DNA of 8,801 bases from Hyphomicrobiales bacterium (GTDB lineage: Bacteria; Pseudomonadota; Alphaproteobacteria; Rhizobiales; Devosiaceae), in NCBI GenBank assembly GCA_027082895.1, contig JALWTJ010000069.1:1-8801 (forward strand). The letters are read 5' to 3'. The notes below the pieces were generated by a model. It did not search any database. It saw only the letters and a list, made by a program, of their open reading frames with translations, and was not told the origin of the DNA. The translations under genes and the position numbers were made by a program. This document shows positions 1 through 5,164 of the stretch, in pieces. Every line of letters begins with the position of its first letter. Within the stretch, counting starts at the first letter, position 1.

Positions 1-330
1 ATTTCCGATCAGGTGGTGGTGATGTATCTGGGCAAGGTGATGGAGCAGGGACCGGTCAACGCGATATTTCATGCTCCCCGGCACCCCTATACCAGCGCTC
101 TGCTGGCCTCCATTCCCACCATCCGCAGCCAGCGGGGGCAGGACCTGCCCACTATTGGCGGCTCCATTCCCCATCCCTTCAACCGGCCCCGGGGGTGTCC
201 GTTCGCGCCCCGCTGCACCCGGGCCATTCCCGGAACATGCGACCGGTTCGTGCCCGCCGCCATTGATGTTTCACCGGGCCATTCGGTGAGCTGTTTTCTG
301 CATTCCGACCGCAAGGAGCCTGCCCCGTGA
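1..330 (+). CDS. Opp/Dpp-type ABC transporter ATP-binding protein, 3' fragment (first ATPase)
   Basis: This is the C-terminal 109 residues of an ATPase; the reading frame is open from base 1, so the start, Walker A, signature and Walker B motifs lie outside the window. It begins just after the usual H-loop region (ISDQVVVMYLGKVMEQGP) and continues into the oligopeptide/dipeptide transporter C-terminal domain, with the family's HPYTSALL motif and a four-cysteine pattern (GCPFAPRC, then Cys in GTCD and SVSCF). The same layout recurs in the downstream ATPase, so the two form the usual DppD/DppF-like heterodimer on the cytoplasmic face of an importer. The stop overlaps the next start in GTGA (327-330), indicating translational coupling. 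Family assignment is firm. The substrate cannot be read from the ATPase; the adjacent nag genes suggest an amino sugar or amino-sugar oligomer rather than a peptide. Confidence 0.93.
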   Translation: MSDQVVVMYLGKVMEQGPVNAIFHAPRHPYTSALLASIPTIRSQRGQDLPTIGGSIPHPFNRPRGCPFAPRCTRAIPGTCDRFVPAAIDVSPGHSVSCFLHSDRKEPAP

Positions 331-1388
331 GCGACAAGAGAACAGAGCAGGCCTCAAGCCCCGTTTCACCCCGCATTTCCGGTCCCGACATCCTGCGGGT
401 CGAGGAGTTGACCAAGCATTTTCCCATCCGCTCAAGAGGGCTGCGGCGCAAGGTAATCGGCCACGTCCGGGCGCTGGACGATGTCAGCTTTTCCATCCGG
501 GAGGGGGAAACCCTGGGACTGGTCGGGGAAAGCGGCTGCGGCAAGACCACCACCGCCCGCTGCATCATGCGGGCCATGGACCCCACGGGAGGGCGCATCC
601 TGTTCACCCGCCGCAGCGGCGAGATCGTGGACCTGGCCGCACTGGGCGGGCGGGAAATGTTTGATGTGCGCGCGGAGATCCAGATGATCTTTCAGGATCC
701 CTACGGTTCCCTCAATCCGCGCATGAACATCCTGGATATTGTCGGGGAATCCCTGCTGGTGATCGGGGGCATGAAGGATCGCGAACAGCGCTCGGCCCGG
801 GTGGGCGAATTGCTGGAACTGGTCGGACTGCGCGCCGAATACATGCGGCGCTTTCCCCATGCCTTCAGCGGCGGCCAGCGCCAGCGGGTGGTGATCGCCC
901 GCGCCCTGGCCCTCAACCCGCGTCTGATCATTGCCGATGAGCCGGTGTCTGCCCTTGATGTGTCGGTTCAGGCACAGGTGCTCAACCTCATGTCGGACTT
1001 GCGGAAAAAGCTGAACCTGACCTATCTGTTCGTCGCCCATGACCTGAGCGTCGTGCGCTATTTCTGTGACCGGGTCATTGTCATGTATCTGGGCCGGGTG
1101 GTGGAACTGGCGCCCGTGGAAAGCCTGTTCGAACATCCCCTGCACCCCTATACGTCGGCCCTCATGAAGGCGGTGCCCGAGGCGGACCCGGCCCGCCGTG
1201 CGGCCATGGTGCCCCTGGAAGGGGAAGTGCCAAGTCCGGCCAATCCCCCCACCGGTTGCCACTTTCACCCCCGGTGTCCCTTTGCGATTGAAGAGTGCCG
1301 CACCCGGATGCCCGATTTTGAAGAAGTGGGAGAGGGCCGCAAGGTCAGATGTCACCGGGCCGCGGAACTGGACCTTGCCGGGGTGTGA
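327..1388 (+). CDS. Opp/Dpp-type ABC transporter ATP-binding protein (second ATPase, DppF/OppF-like)
   Basis: A complete 353-residue ATPase that powers a peptide/nickel/oligosaccharide-type importer. Visible motifs in order: Walker A GESGCGKT (67-74), Q-loop Gln in IFQDP (about 123), signature SGGQRQR (181-187), Walker B LIIADEP (200-206), D-loop SALD and H-loop His238 in VAHDLS. The C-terminal oligo_HPY domain has HPYTSALM and Cys311, Cys317, Cys324 and Cys342. The GTG start at 327 sits in a GTGA overlap with the upstream ATPase and has AAGGAG at 313-318, 8 bases upstream. Length is normal for the family. The last 37 bp overlap the 3' end of nagA on the other strand, with no room for a classical terminator. 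Opp-type transporters import chitin oligosaccharides in Vibrio, a precedent for this context. The amino-sugar substrate is inferred. Confidence 0.95.
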   Translation: MSDKRTEQASSPVSPRISGPDILRVEELTKHFPIRSRGLRRKVIGHVRALDDVSFSIREGETLGLVGESGCGKTTTARCIMRAMDPTGGRILFTRRSGEIVDLAALGGREMFDVRAEIQMIFQDPYGSLNPRMNILDIVGESLLVIGGMKDREQRSARVGELLELVGLRAEYMRRFPHAFSGGQRQRVVIARALALNPRLIIADEPVSALDVSVQAQVLNLMSDLRKKLNLTYLFVAHDLSVVRYFCDRVIVMYLGRVVELAPVESLFEHPLHPYTSALMKAVPEADPARRAAMVPLEGEVPSPANPPTGCHFHPRCPFAIEECRTRMPDFEEVGEGRKVRCHRAAELDLAGV

Positions 1389-2614
1389 AGCAAAAAGCTT
1401 CCGTCAGGCAGCACCTGATGGTCCCCGATACGGGTGCAGCGGACCCGCAATTCCCCTGCATCGTCCCGCTGCCAGTGAACAAAACCGCCGCCATGATCCC
1501 GCGGCAGGTCGAACGGACGGCCAAAGGCTGCCCGGAACGGATTGTCCAGCGTCAGCCGCAGGATGTCGGGCAGGCCCATGCCCAGCCATTTTTCCATGTT
1601 ACGCACCATCTGGTCCATGGTGGCGGATGAGCCGGCCAGATAGGTCGAACCGGGAATGCGCACCGTCCCGTCTGCCTGCCGTTCAATGGAAGCTGTGCCC
1701 AGCTGATAGATCCCTTCGCCCATCCCGGGCCCTGCCGCCGCCACCGCATCGGTGACCAGAAAGGCCCGCTCCAGTCCCTTTGCTCGCAGGAACAGCTTCA
1801 GATAATCCGGGTGAATGTGAATGCCATCGGCAATGAACCCGGCCATGAGTTCGTCCCGGCTCAACTGGCTGAACAGGGGGTTGTCGGTGCGCGCAATCAT
1901 GTGGGGTAGGCCGTTGCCCAGATGGGTTGATACCCTTGCGCCCTTCTCGATCGCGAGGGCGATCTGCTCCCGCGTGGCGTTGGAATGCCCGATGGCGCAG
2001 GCAATGCCCTGCCGGGCCAGACGGGCCATGAGGTCGGGAACCCCTTCCTGTTCCGGGGCCATGGTCACCATCAGGATGGGGCGCCGGGCCAGACCCGTCA
2101 GCCGTTCGACCAGTTCGGCGCGTGCCGGGCCCATGGCTTTTGCCGGATGGCATCCCGCGCATCCGTCCCGTGGTGACAGAAACGGGCCTTCCAGATGATA
2201 GCCCGGCACCATCAGCGGACCAAGGGTGCTCTGGCTGACCGCCCGGTCCAGTGCCTCAAGGCGCGCCGCCAGTTCGTCGTCAAACGCCGTGATAAGGGTC
2301 GGCAGCACCCGCGTGACACCACACGCCGCCAGCCGGCAGAGCGCCCTGTCCATGTCGGTGGGCTCAATATCGGCATTGTTGAAATCCACCCCGGCAAACC
2401 CGTTGACCTGTATGTCGAACAGTCCGGGAGTGACGATGGAGCCGCTGCTGTCGGCAGGGCCGGTTTCCCCGATTGGCCGGCAGTCATAGGCCGTGCCTGC
2501 CATTTGTTGGCAATCCCAGATGCCGCCCGAACCGGTGACGCGCAAACGGACCGGCCCTTCTTTCCCGGTGGCGGGCTCGGCAGCGCCGGACGGCATGGAG
2601 CGGGATGTGCTCAC
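1352..2614 (-). CDS. nagA: N-acetylglucosamine-6-phosphate deacetylase NagA
   Basis: An amidohydrolase-superfamily enzyme that removes acetate from GlcNAc-6-phosphate to give glucosamine-6-phosphate in the cytoplasm. Family motifs are all present: PGLFDIQVNGFAGVDF (63-78), metal ligand Glu142 in HLEGPFLSP, His210 in IGHSNA, His231 in HLGNG, His266 in IADGIHIH, catalytic Asp289 in FLVTDA, and the AGSSATM loop. His210-His231 spacing (21) equals that of the E. coli enzyme. The frame stays open far upstream, but that part is the shadow of nagB. I chose the GTG at 2614 because it overlaps the nagB stop in GTGA and has a weak GGCAGGT upstream; this gives 420 residues. ATG at 2596 is the alternative (414). 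The first ~60 residues are poorly conserved, making the protein slightly longer than usual (~380). It is co-transcribed with nagB, and its 3' end overlaps the transporter ATPase gene. It could also act on GalNAc-6-phosphate. Confidence 0.93.
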   Translation of the reverse strand: MSTSRSMPSGAAEPATGKEGPVRLRVTGSGGIWDCQQMAGTAYDCRPIGETGPADSSGSIVTPGLFDIQVNGFAGVDFNNADIEPTDMDRALCRLAACGVTRVLPTLITAFDDELAARLEALDRAVSQSTLGPLMVPGYHLEGPFLSPRDGCAGCHPAKAMGPARAELVERLTGLARRPILMVTMAPEQEGVPDLMARLARQGIACAIGHSNATREQIALAIEKGARVSTHLGNGLPHMIARTDNPLFSQLSRDELMAGFIADGIHIHPDYLKLFLRAKGLERAFLVTDAVAAAGPGMGEGIYQLGTASIERQADGTVRIPGSTYLAGSSATMDQMVRNMEKWLGMGLPDILRLTLDNPFRAAFGRPFDLPRDHGGGFVHWQRDDAGELRVRCTRIGDHQVLPDGSFLLHTPARSSSAAR

Positions 2615-3411
2615 AACATGACCTGCCGGTGTTCCAGCTTTTCCCTGTCCAGCAGGGACGCCGAATCCGTGTCCAGAAACAGCAGGGCCTGCCCGTGTTG
2701 TTGCAGGATGGAGGCAGGCACCCTGTTGCTGACAGGCCCCTCGATTACCCTGGCTACGGCCTCCGCCTTGCGCCCGTCCGGCACCGTGCAGATGATGGTT
2801 TTGCTTTTCATGATCTGTCGGATGCTCATGGAAATGGCCTTTTTTGGCACTGCCTCCATGTTTGCGAACCAGCCTTCCCCGGCCTGTTGCTGCCGGCATT
2901 TTTCATCCAGAGTCACTTCAAGATAGGGGACATCAATGTCAAAATCCGCCGGGGGATCGTTGAAGGCCAGATGCCCGTTTTCTCCGATGCCGACAAAGGC
3001 CACGTCAATGGGTGTGTCCGCAATGGCTGCGTTGATCCGGGCAATCTCGGCCTGTACATCCGCTTGATCGCCATGGATGAAGGTGAAACTTCCCACCGGT
3101 CCCATCTTTTCCAGGAAGCGTTTCTTCAGATAACCCACGAAACTGGCCTTGTGGGTTTCCGAGATCCCCACATATTCATCCAGATGGAACAGATCCACCC
3201 TCTTCCAGTCGATGCCGGGGAGTGTGACCAGTTCAGCCAGCATGTCGAACTGGCTGGCTCCGGTGGCCAGAATGACCGCGGCCCGCCCCTTTTCCGCAAG
3301 GGCGGCCCTGATTCGTTCGGCCCCGGCCAGTGCGGCATGAATGCCCGCTTCACGGGACGAGGGTAAAATGTCGATCTGCACTGATCTGCTTCCGTTTGTT
3401 GGGGCCGACAT
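2611..3411 (-). CDS. nagB: Glucosamine-6-phosphate deaminase NagB
   Basis: An aldose-ketose isomerase/deaminase that converts glucosamine-6-phosphate to fructose-6-phosphate plus ammonia, the exit of amino sugars into glycolysis. The 266-residue product has the same length as E. coli NagB. Visible motifs: FHLDEYVG with Asp78 (E. coli Asp72), then GIGENGHLAFNDPP, in which Asn145 replaces E. coli Asp141, His147 matches His143 and Asp152 replaces Glu148; then VPKKAISMSI and the C-terminal PASILQ. Asn at the first of these positions also occurs in Bacillus NagB, so the variant need not mean loss of function. ATG 3411 was chosen because homology starts soon after it and AGGG lies about 10 bases upstream; in-frame ATG 3447 and GTG 3486 have no ribosome site. 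It is first gene of the nagB-nagA unit, divergent from a ROK regulator that probably controls it. A 6-phosphogluconolactonase-like alternative is unlikely given the nagA partner. Confidence 0.91.
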   Translation of the reverse strand: MSAPTNGSRSVQIDILPSSREAGIHAALAGAERIRAALAEKGRAAVILATGASQFDMLAELVTLPGIDWKRVDLFHLDEYVGISETHKASFVGYLKKRFLEKMGPVGSFTFIHGDQADVQAEIARINAAIADTPIDVAFVGIGENGHLAFNDPPADFDIDVPYLEVTLDEKCRQQQAGEGWFANMEAVPKKAISMSIRQIMKSKTIICTVPDGRKAEAVARVIEGPVSNRVPASILQQHGQALLFLDTDSASLLDREKLEHRQVML

Positions 3412-3491
3412 GCTCCGGTGGCCCTGACGGGGGCAAAGCCGGATCATCTGGCGCTTTGATGGTGTTCGTGGTACCGTGCCCTCCACGGGGC

Positions 3492-3503
3492 CGCGATATC
3501 GCG
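3492..3503. promoter_or_regulatory. Perfect palindrome CGCGATATCGCG, candidate operator in nagB leader
   Basis: A 12-bp perfect inverted repeat, 81 bp upstream of the nagB ATG and downstream of the minus-strand TTGACA. A repressor bound here would block early nagB transcription. Function is inferred from position and symmetry only. Confidence 0.35.
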
Positions 3504-3584
3504 AACAATTTCCCCCTATTCATGTATTTAATAACACTGGCTGTCAATATATATAGTGGCCGCCGGGCGGCATCAAGGGCAGGG

Positions 3585-3607
3585 GAGACCGGTACGCGAG
3601 ACCGGTA
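3585..3607 (+). repeat. Direct repeat GAGACCGGTA x2 in the ROK gene leader
   Basis: GAGACCGGTA occurs at 3585-3594 and again at 3598-3607, a 13-bp period; the longer units match at 11 of 13 positions. Each copy holds the palindrome ACCGGT. The pair lies just upstream of the ROK ribosome binding site (AAGGGG, 3615-3620), where it could be an autoregulatory site or an mRNA structure. It has no assigned function. Confidence 0.5.
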
Positions 3608-3625
3608 GCGGCGCAAGGGGAGCCC

Positions 3626-4924
3626 ATGAATCAGCAGACAGGTCAACAGGCAGGTCAGCAGATACGGCAACGGACCCATGAATTGGCTCTGCAGGAAACG
3701 CACAAGCAGACCATTCCCATGCTTGACCTGTATGCGGAGCAGTTTCTTGCCGATGGCCCGGACAGTATCAAGGGGCGCCGCGGCCGCTTGTTCATCGAGA
3801 TATGCCGCCCCGGCCGGGTGACCCGAAAGCAGCTGGCGGCGGATTTTTCCATCCGTCCGGGTACCGTTTCGCGTCTGGTGCTGGACCTGATCGAAGCGGG
3901 GCTGGTGGAGGAAAAGCGCCCCCCCGCTTCCCACCAGAAGGGACGTCCCGAAATCCTGTTGCAACCGGTCATTGACCGGCTGGGGGTGATTGTTTTCTTT
4001 GTTGTTTCCCAGTCCATTCATGCGACCCTGGTGGATCTGGGGGGGAACGAATTGTGCCGGCAGGTGCGTAACGTGCAGGCAGACAATATCACGACCCGCG
4101 AGGTGGAAGAGATCATTCTGGGCATGGCGCTGGATATCCAGTCCCGCGCCCCGCGCCAGACAGAGATTGTCGGCCTGTCCTTTTCCCTGCCCGGTGTGGT
4201 GGATGAAACCCGCAATCTGTGGGTCATTGCCACCTCGCGCTGGCCGCAGGTCAACAATCTGGACATTTCCGTGCTGGCGCGCCAGCTGGGCCTGAAAACC
4301 ATCGTCAACAAGCACCTGAACTGCGAATTACGGGCCCGGATTGCCCGGCGCGGGGAGCCGGAGAACACCAACATCCTGAGCATTCACTGGGGGCACGGTA
4401 TCGGGTCGTCCTTTTCCATGAATGGCACCACCCTTGTCAGCGGTAACGGCGGGTTCGGGGAAATCGGCCATGTGCCGGTGCATTGCCAGCCTGAAACCCG
4501 TTGCATGTGCGGACTGGCCAACTGCCTTGAAACCCAGGCAGCCCTGTGGGCGCTTCTGCCTTCCATCCGGGCAAGACACCCCCGGGTGCCCGAGGATGAA
4601 TGGCAATTCGAGGCCTTTCTGAAGGAAACCGAGGATTTCGGCATGGATCTTCTGGACAATGCCATTGGTCATATGGCCCGCGCCATGCGTACCCTGACCC
4701 TGCTTCTGTCCCCCAACCAGATCGTGCTCACCGGTCCGTTCGTGCAGCGCACGGACATTTTTGAAAACCTGTGCCGCCGTTTCCGTGACGTCCTGCCATC
4801 CGATTCCAACGTCTTTTCCCGCCAGTCCGTCACCGTTGTCGCGGCCCGCGCCGGAACGGAAGACGAGATCGTGGGGGCGGCCTATCCCCTGTTCGCCGAC
4901 GCCATTGCCCGCATCTGCAACTGA
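3626..4924 (+). CDS. ROK-family transcriptional regulator (NagC/XylR-like)
   Basis: A 432-residue DNA-binding sugar sensor. An N-terminal winged helix (about 53-98; VTRKQLAADFSIRPGTVSRLVLDLIEAGLV is its core, residues 65-94) precedes a ROK domain (about 118-425). ROK landmarks are LSFSLPGVVD (184-193), HWGHGIGSSFSMNG (254-267), GEIGH (278-282) and the zinc-binding CMCGLANCLE (293-302) with His282, Cys293, Cys295 and Cys300. The catalytic Asp that ROK kinases carry in an NDA motif is missing: the equivalent stretch reads VNKHLNCE (227-234). It is therefore a regulator, not a kinase. Residues 3-14 are a QQTG/QQAG/QQIR repeat. The ATG start has AAGGGG 5 bases upstream. It is divergent from nagBA, whose repression it probably controls in response to an amino sugar or its phosphate; the ligand is not deducible. 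Confidence 0.9.
   Translation: MNQQTGQQAGQQIRQRTHELALQETHKQTIPMLDLYAEQFLADGPDSIKGRRGRLFIEICRPGRVTRKQLAADFSIRPGTVSRLVLDLIEAGLVEEKRPPASHQKGRPEILLQPVIDRLGVIVFFVVSQSIHATLVDLGGNELCRQVRNVQADNITTREVEEIILGMALDIQSRAPRQTEIVGLSFSLPGVVDETRNLWVIATSRWPQVNNLDISVLARQLGLKTIVNKHLNCELRARIARRGEPENTNILSIHWGHGIGSSFSMNGTTLVSGNGGFGEIGHVPVHCQPETRCMCGLANCLETQAALWALLPSIRARHPRVPEDEWQFEAFLKETEDFGMDLLDNAIGHMARAMRTLTLLLSPNQIVLTGPFVQRTDIFENLCRRFRDVLPSDSNVFSRQSVTVVAARAGTEDEIVGAAYPLFADAIARICN
3632..3667 (+). repeat. Three 12-bp in-frame repeats coding QQTG-QQAG-QQIR
   Basis: Codons 3-14 of the ROK gene are three consecutive 12-bp units (3632-3643, 3644-3655, 3656-3667) that begin CARCAG and encode Gln-Gln-X-(Gly/Arg). They precede the winged helix and look like a disordered, repeat-grown N-terminal tail. 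Units 1 and 2 are the most alike; the third has diverged. Confidence 0.65.
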
Positions 4925-5093
4925 CGGAACGAACGGACGTCTCCGTGTTTCTGCCGGTGCGGTTTCCGTTTTGTCGTCCGGGCAATCAAGGGCAGCGTTT
5001 CCCTTTTTCGTTCTGCAATCCGCAGGCGGGCAGGGGAGTCCCTGCAATTCATGCGCATCGGATACCCCGGGGTAGCCGTTTCTGTGACGATTT

Positions 5094-5119
5094 TGCACGA
5101 ATATGATCATATTTTTGCA
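5094..5119. promoter_or_regulatory. 26-bp AT-rich palindrome, candidate operator for the DeoR-type regulator
   Basis: The dyad is centred between 5106 and 5107. Its core AATATGATCATATT (5100-5113) is a perfect 14-bp palindrome flanked by TGCA at both ends (5094-5097 and 5116-5119), so 11 of 13 base pairs match. It lies about 50 bp upstream of the DeoR-type gene, next to its likely promoter, and is the clearest binding-site candidate in the window. Autoregulation of the downstream operon is inferred. Confidence 0.5.
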
Positions 5120-5128
5120 GAAATGTGA

Positions 5129-5157
5129 TTGAATTGACCTTGATTCGCGCATAATCT
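5129..5157 (+). promoter_or_regulatory. Possible promoter of the DeoR-type operon
   Basis: CATAAT (5150-5155) matches the -10 consensus at five of six bases. TTGAAT (5129-5134) is the best -35, though at a short 15-bp spacing; with TAATCT (5152-5157) the spacing is 17 bp but the -10 is weaker. Transcription would start near 5162, almost on the ATG at 5165, which bears on the choice of start codon. Tentative. Confidence 0.3.
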
Positions 5158-5164
5158 GCGCGCC

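Larger units (their letters stand above)
3412..3625. promoter_or_regulatory. Divergent control region between nagB and the ROK regulator
   Basis: This 214-bp gap holds the only AT-rich patch (about 3504-3556) in this part of the window and must carry the promoters for nagBA (minus) and the ROK gene (plus). On the minus strand there is a perfect TTGACA -35 hexamer (3547-3542), but no good -10 at 16-18 bp; CATGAA or TACATG are the nearest. On the plus strand TATATA (3550-3555) could be a -10, with a weak -35 TTTAAT at 3527-3532. Operator candidates are a perfect 12-bp palindrome at 3492-3503, an imperfect dyad TGTATTTAATAACA at 3523-3536 (5 of 7 pairs), and a 13-bp-period direct repeat at 3585-3607. 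A ROK repressor binding here could silence both directions. The region is certain to be regulatory by position; individual elements are inference. Confidence 0.6.
4925..5164. other. Intergenic region between ROK and DeoR-type regulator genes
   Basis: No gene is seen in these 240 bp. The proximal part has only a weak 5-bp hairpin (ACGGA/TCCGT, 4933-4946) followed by a short T-poor tail, so a clear terminator for the ROK gene is not visible. A second small hairpin (GCAGGG/CCCTGC, 5030-5045) also lacks a T run. A perfect palindrome TACCCCGGGGTA lies at 5063-5074. The distal 75 bp are AT-rich and contain the operator candidate and likely promoter of the deoR-kinase-SIS-kbaZ operon. The CTTTC boxes described for proteobacterial AgaR sites were looked for here and not found on either strand. 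Confidence 0.6.

Noticed and set aside
432..1355. A 307-codon minus-strand frame under the second ATPase gene
   Set aside because: Shadow of a gene with complete Walker and signature motifs; no family features of its own.
2615..2899. Upstream extension of the nagA frame to 515 residues
   Set aside because: The extra 95 codons overlap nagB in another frame and have shadow composition; the GTGA junction at 2611-2614 gives a better start.
2605..3366. A 253-codon plus-strand frame opposite nagB
   Set aside because: Shadow of nagB; no recognisable domain.
4933..4946. Hairpin ACGGA/TCCGT after the ROK gene as a terminator
   Set aside because: Only a 5-bp stem and no real T run; not enough to call a Rho-independent terminator.
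5030..5045. Hairpin GCAGGG/CCCTGC in the ROK-DeoR gap
   Set aside because: 6-bp stem without a following T run and with no clear role; it may be chance in GC-rich sequence.
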